Source of the DNA: an uncultured Holophagaceae bacterium
GTDB taxonomy: Bacteria; Acidobacteriota; Holophagae; Holophagales; Holophagaceae
Assembly: GCA_903913215.1 (NCBI GenBank)
Contig: CAIWKE010000013.1
Location: forward strand, 1 to 64,000
Length of the DNA stretch: 64,000 bases
Direction: 5' to 3'
Below, in pieces: positions 42,404 through 51,523 of the stretch (within the stretch, counting starts at the first letter, position 1; each line of letters opens with the position of its first letter). The translations under genes and the position numbers were made by a program. The notes under the pieces are model-generated. The model saw only the letters and a list, made by a program, of their open reading frames with translations. It searched no databases and was not told where the DNA came from.

Positions 42404-42951
42404 GGCATGACCTCCTGGTGGGCGAAAAAGTGGGTGCGCAGGTCATTCAGGGCTCGGTGCACCCGGACCTTGAGGGCGCCGGGTGTGCAGCCGTAGAGCC
42501 CCGCCAGCTCCTGGGTGCTGAATTCCGGATCCCGGGAGAGCAGCAGCAGCTCCCGCTTGTCCAGGGGCAGGCGGGCCAGGGCCTCGCCCAGTCGCGCCGC
42601 ATCGGCCTGGGCGATGGCCAGGGCCTGGGCCCCAGGATGGGGGTCCGCCAGCTGGTCCGCCGCCTCCAGGGGGGCCTGGGGCCGCAGCCGCTGCCGGTGA
42701 TCCGCCAGGACGTTCCGGGCGATCTGGTAGAGCCAGGGACGAAAGGCCGAGCCGACACGGAAGGAAGGTGCGTAGCGCAGCACCCGAAGGAAGACCTCCT
42801 GGCAGAGATCCTCCGCGAGGGGCCCGTTGCGAGTGAGGTTCACGAAGAAGCCATAGAGGGGCCTGTGGTGGCGGTCGAAGAGCAGGCCCACCAGGTCCCC
42901 GCGACCGGCGCGGACCTGGTTCATCACCATGCTGTCGTCGACTGTCTCCAA
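42400..42951 (-). CDS. ECF RNA polymerase sigma factor
   Basis: A protein of 183 residues. Region 2 covers LFDRHHRPLYGFFVNL, then DLCQEVFLRVLRYAPSF and FRPWLYQIARNVLADHRQR. Region 4 (LDKRELLLLSRDPEFSTQEL, GCTPGALKVRVHRALNDLR) carries the DNA-recognition helix. The start is TTG at 42951 with GAGGG upstream; the ATGs seven and nine codons later are less well placed. It heads an operon with a zinc-finger anti-sigma factor, a membrane protein and a small DNA-binding-like protein. Confidence 0.9.
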   Translation of the reverse strand: METVDDSMVMNQVRAGRGDLVGLLFDRHHRPLYGFFVNLTRNGPLAEDLCQEVFLRVLRYAPSFRVGSAFRPWLYQIARNVLADHRQRLRPQAPLEAADQLADPHPGAQALAIAQADAARLGEALARLPLDKRELLLLSRDPEFSTQELAGLYGCTPGALKVRVHRALNDLRTHFFAHQEVMP

Positions 42952-43062
42952 AGCAGAACCCTCAGGGATGAATACCGGAGATCTCCCGAGACGTTACCCG
43001 ATTTTTCTAGACGGCCCGGTCAAAGCCCCTGGTCGCATCGCCGCAGGTGGCACAATCCCCCC

Positions 43063-43977
43063 ATGAGCACACCAGCCCCCGCGCCCTTCGCCCACCTGCC
43101 CTCCACCCTGAAGGTGGGAGATCGGGAGGTCCGCCGCCTGGGCTTCGGCGCCATGCGCCTGCCGGGCAAGGATGTGTGGGGCCTACCCGACAACATTAGG
43201 AACGCCATGGCCGTGGTCCGTCGCGCCGTGGAACTGGGCGTGCAGTTCATCGACACGTCCTGGTACTACGGGCCCCACGTGTCCAACCCCATCATCGCCG
43301 AGGCCATCCATCCTTATGCCGCAGACCTGCTCATCGCCACCAAGCTGGGGGGCAAGCGCACCGTGGACAAGGGCTGGGCGCCCTTCAATCGGCCCGAGGA
43401 GCTGCGCCTGGGCCATGAGCACGACCTGCGGGAGCTGCGCTTGGACTGCATCGACCTAGTGCACCTGCGCTTCATCCCCAATCAGGTGCCTTTCCTGGAG
43501 AGCCTGGACACGTTGATCCAGCTGCGCGCCGAGGGCAAGCTGCGCCACATCGGCCTCAGCAACGTGAACGTGGCCCAAGTGCAGGCCGCCCTGGAGCGCA
43601 CGCCGGTGGTGACTGTGCAGAACCTCTTCAATGTCTCGGGTGGCGAAGGCTTCCTGGCCAAGGCTACGCACGCCGTGGTGGAAGCCCCCGAGGCGGTGCT
43701 GGACTTCTGCACGGCCCAGGGCATCGCCTACCTGCCCTTCTTCCCCCTGGCCGTGGGCGCCTACGCCAAGGCCCACGGTGCCCTGGACGCTGTGGCTGCC
43801 AAGCACGGCGCCACCCCAGCCCAGGTAGCCCTGGCCTGGCTCCTAGCCCGCTCCCCCCTGATGCTGCCCATCCCCGGCACCTCGTCGCTGGCTCACCTGG
43901 AAGAGAACTGCGCCGCCAGCGCCCTGCAACTGAGCGCCGAAGAGGTCGTTGCCATTGCCGAGGGGGCGCGAAAGTAG
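43063..43977 (+). CDS. Aldo/keto reductase
   Basis: A protein of 304 residues. The family motifs are RRLGFGAMRLPG at the start, FIDTSWYYGP (catalytic Asp/Tyr region), LLIATKLGG with the Lys, IDLVHLRF with the His, GLSNVNVAQVQ and a C-terminal NADPH-site segment LPIPGTSSLAHLEEN. It reduces aldehydes or ketones with NADPH. AGGTGG lies ten bases before the ATG; the frame extends well upstream but that part lacks homology. Confidence 0.9.
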   Translation: MSTPAPAPFAHLPSTLKVGDREVRRLGFGAMRLPGKDVWGLPDNIRNAMAVVRRAVELGVQFIDTSWYYGPHVSNPIIAEAIHPYAADLLIATKLGGKRTVDKGWAPFNRPEELRLGHEHDLRELRLDCIDLVHLRFIPNQVPFLESLDTLIQLRAEGKLRHIGLSNVNVAQVQAALERTPVVTVQNLFNVSGGEGFLAKATHAVVEAPEAVLDFCTAQGIAYLPFFPLAVGAYAKAHGALDAVAAKHGATPAQVALAWLLARSPLMLPIPGTSSLAHLEENCAASALQLSAEEVVAIAEGARK

Positions 43978-44007
43978 CCACTCCCACCCTTCTTGGCTTT
44001 TCACCCC

Positions 44008-44036
44008 TGCGAATTTCGTGCTTTTCGAAATTCGCA
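44008..44036. terminator. Bidirectional terminator between convergent genes
   Basis: TGCGAATTTCG and CGAAATTCGCA form a perfect 11-bp stem around a 7-base loop, followed by another CGCGAATCACGAA half-palindrome. It lies between the AKR stop and the DUF885 stop. Confidence 0.75.
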
Positions 44037-44067
44037 GTTCGCGAATCACGAATAGTGAAACGACGCC

Positions 44068-45300
44068 CTAAAGCCCCAGCGCCTTCGGCAACCTCGGACT
44101 GGAGATCAGATCCACGAACACGGACCAGCGGAGCTCGGGATTGGAGACGCTGCCGCCCTGGCGCTCGACCCACTCGCGGACCAGCTGCTCGCCCAGGTTG
44201 TAGTTGATGACGTAGCTGCGGTAGGTGTCGATGAAGCGGAGGCGCTGGGCGGCCTGGGCCTCGGTGCGCAGGGAATACCGCACCAGGAAGGCCTCGGCAG
44301 CGGCGCGGTCCAGGCTGCCATCCAGGTAGGCGCGGGCGGCCTCGTTGTCGGCAAAGGCCAGCACTTTCATTTCCGCCTGCACCAGGGCCCAGCGCTCAGC
44401 GTCCGCCGGGTCCAGGCCCGCCAGGGGGAAGAGCACATCCCGCTCGAAGGCCAGGCGCTCGACACCGGGGAAGGCCACCTCGATGCCGAAGTTGGCAGTG
44501 CCCTCGGCAATGAGCGACTGTGGAGAGAACAACGGATAGATGGTGAACTCCACCCAGTCGCGCCCCTCGGGCTGGGGCCGCGCAAAGCGCTGCTCCAGGA
44601 GGGCGTTGTAGACATGGTGGCCCGGGTAGCCTTCGTGGGCAGCCAAGTCCAAGGCCCGGTCGATGGCGATGGGCAGGTCCAAGTTCACCTGGATCAGCGA
44701 GGTGCCGCCGCCCTGGTACCAGTTGTAGGCGGACCAGGCCTTGCCAGTGACGTACTCCACGCTGAAATGATCCGAGGTCGGCAGGCTCGCGTGCTTCCGG
44801 GTGCGCTCCCGGGCCTCGAGGATGGCCGCCTGGAAGACCGCGTCCACGCGCTCCGTGGGGATGATGATCCGGGCCCGGGCCGCCTGGTAGCGCTCCTGCA
44901 CAGAGCCCGTGCCGCCCAACACCTGGCTCAGGCGGCCCAGGGCCGCCTCCAGGGTGGCCACGGACAGATGCGGGGGCCGCACCTGATAGAGCGCCTCGGC
45001 CTCCTCATCGAAGCTGAAGCGGTGGCCCTGCAGCCGCCGCAGGTGGGCTTCCACGGCGCCCAGCTGCCCCAGCAGATAGTCGCGCCGAACGTCCTCGCCG
45101 GGCAGCGCCTCAGCAGCCGCCACACCCGCCTGGATCCTTTGGGCCTCCACCTGCAGGGCCGGCAGGGGCCGGGGTTCGCCCGCCTCGGCCACGGTCTTCC
45201 AGGCTGCGGGACCGTAGTAGGCATCCACGAAGTCCCCGTCATGCCGGCCCACGGCCAGCACCAGGTTCACGTAGTCAGAGGCCCAGTCGGACAGTGCCAT
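44068..45300 (-). CDS. DUF885-family metallopeptidase-like protein
   Basis: A protein of 410 residues. The hallmark AAHEGYPGHHVYN (about residue 215-227) is the HExxxGHH zinc motif of DUF885. A downstream LIAEGTANFGIE supplies the Glu typical of such metalloproteases. It is shorter than the usual 550-600 residues, with no signal peptide, so it is probably cytoplasmic. GGAG precedes the ATG. The start overlaps by two bases the 5'-most possible start of the divergent HDOD gene. Confidence 0.75.
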   Translation of the reverse strand: MALSDWASDYVNLVLAVGRHDGDFVDAYYGPAAWKTVAEAGEPRPLPALQVEAQRIQAGVAAAEALPGEDVRRDYLLGQLGAVEAHLRRLQGHRFSFDEEAEALYQVRPPHLSVATLEAALGRLSQVLGGTGSVQERYQAARARIIIPTERVDAVFQAAILEARERTRKHASLPTSDHFSVEYVTGKAWSAYNWYQGGGTSLIQVNLDLPIAIDRALDLAAHEGYPGHHVYNALLEQRFARPQPEGRDWVEFTIYPLFSPQSLIAEGTANFGIEVAFPGVERLAFERDVLFPLAGLDPADAERWALVQAEMKVLAFADNEAARAYLDGSLDRAAAEAFLVRYSLRTEAQAAQRLRFIDTYRSYVINYNLGEQLVREWVERQGGSVSNPELRWSVFVDLISSPRLPKALGL

Positions 45301-45427
45301 GGTTCACGCTCCGCCCTGGAATGTACCCGCATTTCGCGTCCGCCTGGATGGGGCCTGGCGCCCCGGCCCCCAGGAATCAGGAAACACCGTCATCCTGACG
45401 ATGCGATCCCCAACGACTGGTGTGCCC

Positions 45428-46276
45428 ATGGCCTTGACCCCGCAGGAAGTGATCCAGAACCTCGGCGACCTGCCGCCCCTGCCCCGTATCGCCGCCCAAG
45501 TCATCCGCATCTCGGCAGATTCGGACACCTCCACAAAGCAGCTCCAGAACCTGGTGCGCCTGGATCAGGCCCTGTCCGCCCAGCTGCTGCGCGTGGCCAA
45601 CTCCGCCATTTTCGGCATGGTGAGGGAGGTGACGACCCTCACCCAGGCGGTAATGACCCTGGGCTTTTCCACGGCCCGCAGTGTGGTCTTGGCAGCCAGC
45701 GTGAAGAACCTCTTCTCCCGGGGCCCCGTGGGCCCGAAAGAGCACCTGCTGTGGGAGCACGCCCTGGTGACGGCCATCACCGGCAGCGCCTACAGCCGGG
45801 CTATGCGGATCCCCGAGGCCGAGGAGGCCTTCCTGGCGGGGCTCATGCATGACATCGGGAAGAGCGTTCTCACGATGAAATTTCCCGAACGCTATGGCGC
45901 GGTGCTCCTGGGCCTCCCGGATGAAAGCAGCGACGGAATCACCCGTGAGCTGGACGCCTTCGGCTTCGACCACACCATGGTGGGAGAGGCCCTGCTCCAC
46001 GCCTGGAACATCTCCGAGAACATCACCGCCGCCGTGCGCTGGCACCACGATCCCATACAGGCGCCCCTGGAGCACCGCCGCCTGGCAGCCCTGGTGGCTC
46101 TGGGCAACCAGCTGGCCCTGGACCTGGCCTTCGGCCTGGAGCAGCCCGAGGTGTTGGCGGGCGCCACCTGGGAGGCTCTGGATGTCCTCCACCTCCAGGA
46201 CGCCAGCTACCAGACCTACCGGACCCAGGCTCTGGCGGCCTTCGAGGCGGACCGGGCCCTGCTTACGGATTTTTGA
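45428..46276 (+). CDS. HDOD-domain signalling protein
   Basis: A protein of 282 residues. LGDLPPLPRIAAQVIRISAD at the start, LRVANSAIFGM, then FLAGLMHDIGKSVL and AVRWHHDP are the HDOD signature, a degenerate HD fold used as a signal adaptor. HDIGK retains the metal-type residues. The frame stays open upstream; I prefer ATG 45428 since homology starts there. An alternative ATG lies at 45401. The 3' end overlaps the convergent small membrane protein gene by 14 bp. Confidence 0.85.
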   Translation: MALTPQEVIQNLGDLPPLPRIAAQVIRISADSDTSTKQLQNLVRLDQALSAQLLRVANSAIFGMVREVTTLTQAVMTLGFSTARSVVLAASVKNLFSRGPVGPKEHLLWEHALVTAITGSAYSRAMRIPEAEEAFLAGLMHDIGKSVLTMKFPERYGAVLLGLPDESSDGITRELDAFGFDHTMVGEALLHAWNISENITAAVRWHHDPIQAPLEHRRLAALVALGNQLALDLAFGLEQPEVLAGATWEALDVLHLQDASYQTYRTQALAAFEADRALLTDF

Positions 46277-46490
46277 AGAGCCTGGACCACCGGCGCTGGA
46301 GGGCCCAGAGGGCCGAACCGAACCAGCCGCGCCCCCGGCGTTCCTGGAGCTTCCGCCGCTCGACCCCGCCAGGCGGAGGCAGATCCACCTTGCGCCGCTC
46401 CAGGTGCCGCTGCTCCTCCTGCCGAAGGGACCAGAGCAGCAGTCCGAAAAAGATCACCACAATCACGAGGCAGTAGTCGGCGGTCCCCAT
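46263..46490 (-). CDS. Small single-pass membrane protein
   Basis: A protein of 75 residues with an N-terminal transmembrane helix (YCLVIVVIFFGLLLW) and a highly basic cytoplasmic tail (HLERRKVDLPP, RRKLQERRGRG). GGAG lies nine bases before the ATG. No family is recognised. It is convergent with, and slightly overlaps, the HDOD gene. Confidence 0.55.
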   Translation of the reverse strand: MGTADYCLVIVVIFFGLLLWSLRQEEQRHLERRKVDLPPPGGVERRKLQERRGRGWFGSALWALQRRWSRLFKNP

Positions 46491-46641
46491 CAGGCATCTC
46501 TCCGGTCATGGCTTCCAGGTGGGGATTCGAGGCGGGCATGGAGGCGCGCCCTGGACCCTCCATCGGAATATAGGCCGATTCGGTTAGCTCTGGCGGCAGA
46601 TGCGGGGTGAAAGACCCGAAAAGGATGAGAGCCTAGGAACC

Positions 46642-47856
46642 ATGGAATCCGAAGCCCAGGCCACGCCCCTCCCGGTGTTGCCCCCAACACCGCCCCCTGC
46701 AGCGGAGCCTCTGTCCCGTCCCCTGGTGCTCATCATGGCCGTGGCCACGGGGCTCGCGGTGGCTTGCAACTACTACGCCCAGCCCCTGCTGCCCACCCTG
46801 GCCAAGGACCTGGGCCTCTCCACCACCAAGGCCGGCATCATCGTCACCACGGCCCAGCTGGGCTACGCCGCGGGGCTGCTCTTCATCGTCCCCCTGGGCG
46901 ACCTCTTCGAGCGGCGCCGACTCATCGTTTCCATGACCCTCCTGGCCGCCGCTGGCCTCCTGGTGACGGCCCTGGCCCCGGCCATCCCCATGGTGCTGGT
47001 GGGCACGGCCCTCACGGGCCTCTTTTCCGTGGTGGCCCAGCTTCTGGTCCCCTTTGCCGCCACCCTGGCCTCGCCGGAAAAGCGGGGCAAGGTGGTGGGC
47101 ATCGTCATGAGCGGGCTGCTGCTCGGCATCCTCCTGGCCCGCACCGTGGCGGGCATCCTCACCAGCCTGGGCGGCTGGCGCACCGTGTACTGGGCGGGCT
47201 CCGGGGCCATGATCCTCGTGGCCATCGTGCTCCAACGCGCCCTGCCCCGCTACCACCAGCCCCTGGGCCTCACCTACGCCCGCCTCATGGGTTCCATCCT
47301 GACCCTCTACCGGGAGGAGCCCGTGCTGCGCACCAGGGCCCTGCTGGGCGCGGCCATCTTCGGGGCCTTCAGTGTGCTCTGGACCACCATGGCCTTCCTG
47401 CTGGCGGGGCCACCCCACCACCTGCCCCCGGCCACCATCGGTCTCTTCGGGCTGGCGGGCGCCGCGGGGGCCCTGGCGGCCACGGCGGCGGGGCGCCTGG
47501 CGGACCGGGGCCTGGGCCGCTGGGCCACGGGGGGCGGCCTCGCCATCCTCTGCCTCTCCTGGCTGCCCCTGGCCTACGGGGCCCGCTCCCTGGGAACCTT
47601 CCTGCTGGGCGTCCTGCTGCTGGACCTGGCCATCCAGAGCGTCCACATCAGCAACCAGACGGCCCTTTACCGGATCCGGCCCGAAGCCCGGAACCGCCTC
47701 ACGGCGGCCTACATGACCAGCTACTTCCTGGGTGGGGCCCTGGGCTCCGTGTCTGCCGCCTGGGCCTTCAGCCACCACGGCTGGCCCGGCGCCGTGGCCG
47801 TGGGCACGGCCTTCAGCGTCTGTGGTGGGCTGGTGTGGGTGCTCGGGGAGCGCTGA
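46642..47856 (+). CDS. MFS transporter
   Basis: A protein of 404 residues with about 12 hydrophobic helices. The first loop has the MFS signature GDLFERRRLI after helix 2, and a Pro-rich cytoplasmic N-terminus precedes helix 1 (LVLIMAVATGLAVACNYY). The NYYAQPLLPTLAKDLG opening is typical of the DHA1-like YnfM/YdhP-type efflux branch. The substrate is not predictable. AGGAA lies just before the ATG. Confidence 0.85.
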   Translation: MESEAQATPLPVLPPTPPPAAEPLSRPLVLIMAVATGLAVACNYYAQPLLPTLAKDLGLSTTKAGIIVTTAQLGYAAGLLFIVPLGDLFERRRLIVSMTLLAAAGLLVTALAPAIPMVLVGTALTGLFSVVAQLLVPFAATLASPEKRGKVVGIVMSGLLLGILLARTVAGILTSLGGWRTVYWAGSGAMILVAIVLQRALPRYHQPLGLTYARLMGSILTLYREEPVLRTRALLGAAIFGAFSVLWTTMAFLLAGPPHHLPPATIGLFGLAGAAGALAATAAGRLADRGLGRWATGGGLAILCLSWLPLAYGARSLGTFLLGVLLLDLAIQSVHISNQTALYRIRPEARNRLTAAYMTSYFLGGALGSVSAAWAFSHHGWPGAVAVGTAFSVCGGLVWVLGER

Positions 47857-47860
47857 GGGC

Positions 47861-48400
47861 TCAGCCCGCTCGGCTCAACCGCAGCACCGCCCAAGCGATG
47901 CCCGCAGCCAGCAGCAGCCAGCCCACCGGGGACCGCGCGGCAATCCGCAGGTCAGGCCCCGATGGCAGGGCGCCGAAGATCAGGTTCGCCAACAGGAAGG
48001 CCATGAGCGCCTCCGGCCAGCCCAGGACCGGGTGGGCGGCCAGGCGCCACCAGAACAGGCCGTAGGCCAGGGGCAGAAGCAGGAGGGGCGCCATGCCGAT
48101 GAAGAAGGCGTTGTACCAGCGGAGGTTCGTGAAGGCCACAGCCCCCAGGATGTAACTGCGGCCCTCCCGCCGGGGCCAGAGCGTGAAGCGCACCGGCCGC
48201 CCCAGCAGCAGCTTGCCCAGCAGCCAGTGACAGAGCTCGTGGGCGAAGGTGCCCGGCAGGGCCAGGATGAACACCAGCCAGAAGGAGCGCCGGGACTGGC
48301 GCAGCACCCAGAGCCCCGCGGCCACCGCCGCCGCATAGACCAGTACGAGCCCCTGGGGTCCCAGGCGCTCTGCCGACCAGGTTCCAGCAGGTCCTATCAA
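47861..48400 (-). CDS. Multi-pass membrane protein with M50-like HExxH motif
   Basis: A protein of 179 residues with about four transmembrane helices. HELCHWLLG (about residue 55) within the second helix is the zinc-binding pattern of membrane-embedded metalloproteases (M50-like), but no second-motif Asp is clear, so activity is uncertain. The frame extends upstream into a palindromic repeat; I prefer TTG at 48400 because GGAGG lies eight bases before it. Confidence 0.65.
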   Translation of the reverse strand: MIGPAGTWSAERLGPQGLVLVYAAAVAAGLWVLRQSRRSFWLVFILALPGTFAHELCHWLLGKLLLGRPVRFTLWPRREGRSYILGAVAFTNLRWYNAFFIGMAPLLLLPLAYGLFWWRLAAHPVLGWPEALMAFLLANLIFGALPSGPDLRIAARSPVGWLLLAAGIAWAVLRLSRAG

Positions 48401-48435
48401 CCGAGATGCCTCCACAGAAAATGAAAATGAATGAT

Positions 48436-48495
48436 CCACAGATTCACACACATTCAGGAAGGACGAGGCCTTGTCGTTCTCTGTGCAATCTGTGG
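48436..48495. repeat. CCACAGATT palindromic repeat
   Basis: CCACAGATTCACACA (48436-48450) pairs imperfectly with TGTGCAATCTGTGG (48482-48495). It lies between two leftward genes and may end transcription of the upstream methyltransferase gene. Confidence 0.6.
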
Positions 48496-48501
48496 GAAAA
48501 G

Positions 48502-49269
48502 TCAGTTCCGACGGGCCACCACCACCAGATCGGAGGAGGTCGGCGACCAGGGCTCCCCGGTCATGGTGCCCAGGGTCTCGCGGAGCTCGAAGCTGGCTTC
48601 GCGCAGGAGGGGCTCCACCTCCGAGCGGCGCCAACCGCGCAGGGAGACATCCTGGGCGGCGACCAGGCTCAAGGGCGTGTCGGTGCCAGGGCAGTAGCGG
48701 AGGCTCGCGGGCGTGAAGGTGAGGCGGCCACCCCCGTGGTGGGTCATGAGGCGCAGGAAGACCGTCTCGCCCTCGCCTTCACCGGGGCGCAGAACCACCG
48801 GGAAGGTGCGCTCGCCGCGATCGAGGATGCGGTCGTAGTTCAGCAGTTGCAGGAGGAAGGGAGAGCCGGGCTCCAGGCAGGCCGCCAGGCCTCCGAAAAA
48901 GGCCCGCAGCTGCGCCTCCTCGACAAGGTGCGGCAGGGTGTTGCCCACGCAGAGGGCGGCTCCGTGCAGGGGCAGCGCAGCCGCAGCCAGATCCGTGAGG
49001 CTGGCTTGGAGGTAGCGTCCTTCAGGATCCTCGGCGCGGGCGGCCTCCAGCTGGGAGGGGGAGGCGTCTAGGCCCGTCGTCTCGAAGCCCAGGGACTGGA
49101 GGAAGCGGCTGTGCTCGCCACTGCCACAGCCCAGGTCCAGCACCCGGGGCGAGGGCCCTGCTTCCAGGACTCGGCGCAGCAGGGGCGCCTCCCGCCGGAG
49201 CCGTTCGGGCCAGGCGATGAGGCCCCGGTAGTCGAGGCGGCCGTAGGCATCGGGCGGCGGTTTGTCCAT
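48502..49269 (-). CDS. Class I SAM-dependent methyltransferase
   Basis: A protein of 255 residues. The SAM-binding motif I is VLDLGCGSGEHSRFL, followed by GLDASPSQLEAAR and CVGNTLPHLV. The C-terminal half is beta-rich (GGGRLTFTPASLRY). The family methylates small molecules or proteins; the substrate is unknown. GGATGG lies close to the ATG. Confidence 0.8.
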   Translation of the reverse strand: MDKPPPDAYGRLDYRGLIAWPERLRREAPLLRRVLEAGPSPRVLDLGCGSGEHSRFLQSLGFETTGLDASPSQLEAARAEDPEGRYLQASLTDLAAAALPLHGAALCVGNTLPHLVEEAQLRAFFGGLAACLEPGSPFLLQLLNYDRILDRGERTFPVVLRPGEGEGETVFLRLMTHHGGGRLTFTPASLRYCPGTDTPLSLVAAQDVSLRGWRRSEVEPLLREASFELRETLGTMTGEPWSPTSSDLVVVARRN

Positions 49270-49393
49270 CCAGGGAGTCTAGCCCTCGAGCGGCTTGGCC
49301 GCGAGAGGGCGCGGGGGCCCGGGGGTATGCGCAAAGCGTGGAACCCCCGGACAGAAATTAGCCCACACTGCACTGGACCATGTCGGGGGCCCC

Positions 49394-50209
49394 TTGCGCC
49401 ATCTCCTCCTCCTGCTGTTCGGCTCGGCTCTGGCCCTCCTGGCCCAAACGCCGGTTCCCACCGCGCCCCGCTCCATCCAGCGAGAGCTGCTGCGGGTGCC
49501 CACCCGGCCCGGCGTGGTGCAGCCCTGTTTGGTGCTCACCGAATCGGCCGCCCCGCGGGCCGTGGCGCTGCTCTACATGGGGGGCCTGGGTGCGGTGCAC
49601 CTGGAGCGCCGCAGTGTGGCGGAGGTGCTGGGCCCCAAGGGCAACTTTCTGCTTCGCAGCGCCGAGCAGATCCTCAGCCCTGAGCTGGCCGTGGCCATCG
49701 TGGACGCACCTTCGGACCAGGCCTCGGGCATGGAGGACACCTTCCGCATGAGCGACGCGCACGCCACGGACCAGCGGCTGCTGGTGGCCGCCCTGCGCCA
49801 GCGCCTGCCGGGGGCCAAGGTCTTCCTGGTGGGCACCAGCCGGGGCACCATCTCCGCCGCCTACCTGGCCCAGGCCCTGGGCCCGGCCATCGATGGCGTG
49901 GCGCTCACCTCCACGGTGTTCCGGGCCTCCAAGCGGGGCCTGGGCCTGAGCCTCTTCCACTTCGAAGTCCTCAAGGTGCCGCTGCTTCTGGTGCATCACG
50001 CCGAGGATGGCTGCCCTGTCTGCCCCTTCAAGGAGGCGCAGGACCTGAAGGCTCTCGGCCCACTCATCACGGTGCGGGGCAGCATCGAGCCCGAGTCCGG
50101 GCCCTGCGATCCCCTCTCCAACCACGGCTACTTCGGCCGCGAGGCCGCTGTGGCTCAGGCGCTCCGGCACTGGATCCTCGGCGAGCCCTTCCCGCGCGAG
50201 ATCCCGTGA
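49394..50209 (+). CDS. Secreted alpha/beta hydrolase
   Basis: A protein of 271 residues from TTG 49394, which places a signal peptide (LRHLLLLLFGSALALLAQ) at the N-terminus. The nucleophile elbow is VGTSRGTIS; a likely Asp lies in HHAEDGCP and the His in SNHGYF. An open frame continues upstream but overlaps non-coding sequence. The substrate is unknown. Confidence 0.7.
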   Translation: MRHLLLLLFGSALALLAQTPVPTAPRSIQRELLRVPTRPGVVQPCLVLTESAAPRAVALLYMGGLGAVHLERRSVAEVLGPKGNFLLRSAEQILSPELAVAIVDAPSDQASGMEDTFRMSDAHATDQRLLVAALRQRLPGAKVFLVGTSRGTISAAYLAQALGPAIDGVALTSTVFRASKRGLGLSLFHFEVLKVPLLLVHHAEDGCPVCPFKEAQDLKALGPLITVRGSIEPESGPCDPLSNHGYFGREAAVAQALRHWILGEPFPREIP

Positions 50210-50210
50210 A

Positions 50211-50780
50211 CTAGGCGTGGGGCCAGAGCCAGCCGAAGACGCCACCGCTGAGCAGACCATAGAGGAGGGAGTCCGCCAGGTCCTTGGCCACGGTGCTCCA
50301 GGGCTTGCCCATCCAGATGGCGTTGGGGATGCCGCCGAAGCCGTAGGCCAGGAAGGAGACCACGCTCACCAGGCGGAAGACCTGCAGGTAGTGGGTGCCC
50401 GGCACCAAGCTGCGGCTGGCGATGTAGGCGGCCATGAAGGCCACCAGCAGGGCAAAGAGGAACCACTTGGCCAGGGCCGAACCCATGGCGGGAAGGCCGT
50501 TGGGGCTCACCATGAGCATGGCCACAGGGCCGTCCACAAACTTCTGTTGCACCTCGGGCTTGGCCAACTCCTTCATGTCCCCACAGTGGGGCAGCACATA
50601 CTGGCCGGGGGCTGGGCTGCCCTTGCGGATGGCGGCGCGGACCTCCTCCTCGTTGGGGAGGGGCTGGTAGTCCGAGGCATGCCACTTCACCACCATGTGG
50701 ATGAAGCTGCTGGCCGCGAACACACACGCGGCCGAGAGCAGGATGGGGAGCCAGAGCGAGGGGAGGGCGATCGGCAGCAT
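50211..50780 (-). CDS. Hypothetical inner membrane protein
   Basis: A protein of 189 residues with an N-terminal transmembrane helix (LWLPILLSAACVFAASS), a periplasmic or cytoplasmic loop with HCGDMKEL, and two or three more helices (WFLFALLVAFMAAYIAS). AAGGAG lies six bases before the ATG at 50780. No family is recognised. Confidence 0.6.
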   Translation of the reverse strand: MLPIALPSLWLPILLSAACVFAASSFIHMVVKWHASDYQPLPNEEEVRAAIRKGSPAPGQYVLPHCGDMKELAKPEVQQKFVDGPVAMLMVSPNGLPAMGSALAKWFLFALLVAFMAAYIASRSLVPGTHYLQVFRLVSVVSFLAYGFGGIPNAIWMGKPWSTVAKDLADSLLYGLLSGGVFGWLWPHA

Positions 50781-50851
50781 GGAATCTCCTTGCGGTTGAG
50801 ACTGCAAATCATTAATGGCTGACCGAAGGATGGTTCACTGCCCCCCGCCGG

Positions 50852-51385
50852 TCAAGGGCCCACGGGCCGGCGTGGCTTCCGGGGCCCCGGCGCCGAGTGG
50901 GCGCCTGTGGCGGCGTCCACCTGATCGATCCAGCCGGCCCGGGCCTCCGGGAAGGCATCCGCGTAGGGCACATAGGGCTTCAGGTCCAGGACCGGCGTCC
51001 CATCGAGCAGGTCCACGCCCCGCAGGCGCAGGGTACGGCCCTCCACGGCCACCAGTTCCACGCAGGAGAGGCCGATGGCGTTCGGGCGGTGGGGCGAGCG
51101 CGTGGCCAGGACGCCCCGCTTGCCCCGGGGCCCGCGGGGAGGCTGCACCAGGGGGGCCCAGCCCTGGCTCTCGTGAAAGACGAAAATGAGCCAGATCCGC
51201 TCGAAGCCTGCCAGATCGCGGAGGAGGGTCTCGGGCAGGGAGGCATCCAGTTCCAGGGTGGCCTCGGCGGGCGCCCCAGTCTCCGTGCCTGCCACCACCG
51301 TGGGCTGATGGGGAGCATCGATGCGCCGGGCGTAGGGGGTTCGGACGATGCCGATGGGCTGGAAGGTGAAGGCGGGAGCATCCAT
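50852..51385 (-). CDS. trmO: tRNA (N6-threonylcarbamoyl-A37) methyltransferase TrmO
   Basis: A protein of 177 residues. FTFQPIGIVRTPY at the start, FERIWLIFVFHES, and the family signature ATRSPHRPNAIGLS, then GVDLLDGTPVLDLKPYVPY identify the TsaA/TrmO fold. It methylates t6A37 of tRNA using SAM and helps decoding. The ATG at 51385 opens directly before homology; the longer frame has no support. Confidence 0.92.
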   Translation of the reverse strand: MDAPAFTFQPIGIVRTPYARRIDAPHQPTVVAGTETGAPAEATLELDASLPETLLRDLAGFERIWLIFVFHESQGWAPLVQPPRGPRGKRGVLATRSPHRPNAIGLSCVELVAVEGRTLRLRGVDLLDGTPVLDLKPYVPYADAFPEARAGWIDQVDAATGAHSAPGPRKPRRPVGP

Positions 51386-51523
51386 GAAGCAAGGGTAGCT
51401 TCCGGCCGAGGCGTTGTCCCCGCATGAAACCCACTGGTCCTTTTCCGGCAAAATCGATTGCGTATCTGGTGGGCTTTCCCGTGCTCCCGCGCCTATCATG
51501 GAAACAACCTACCGGAGTGCCGA

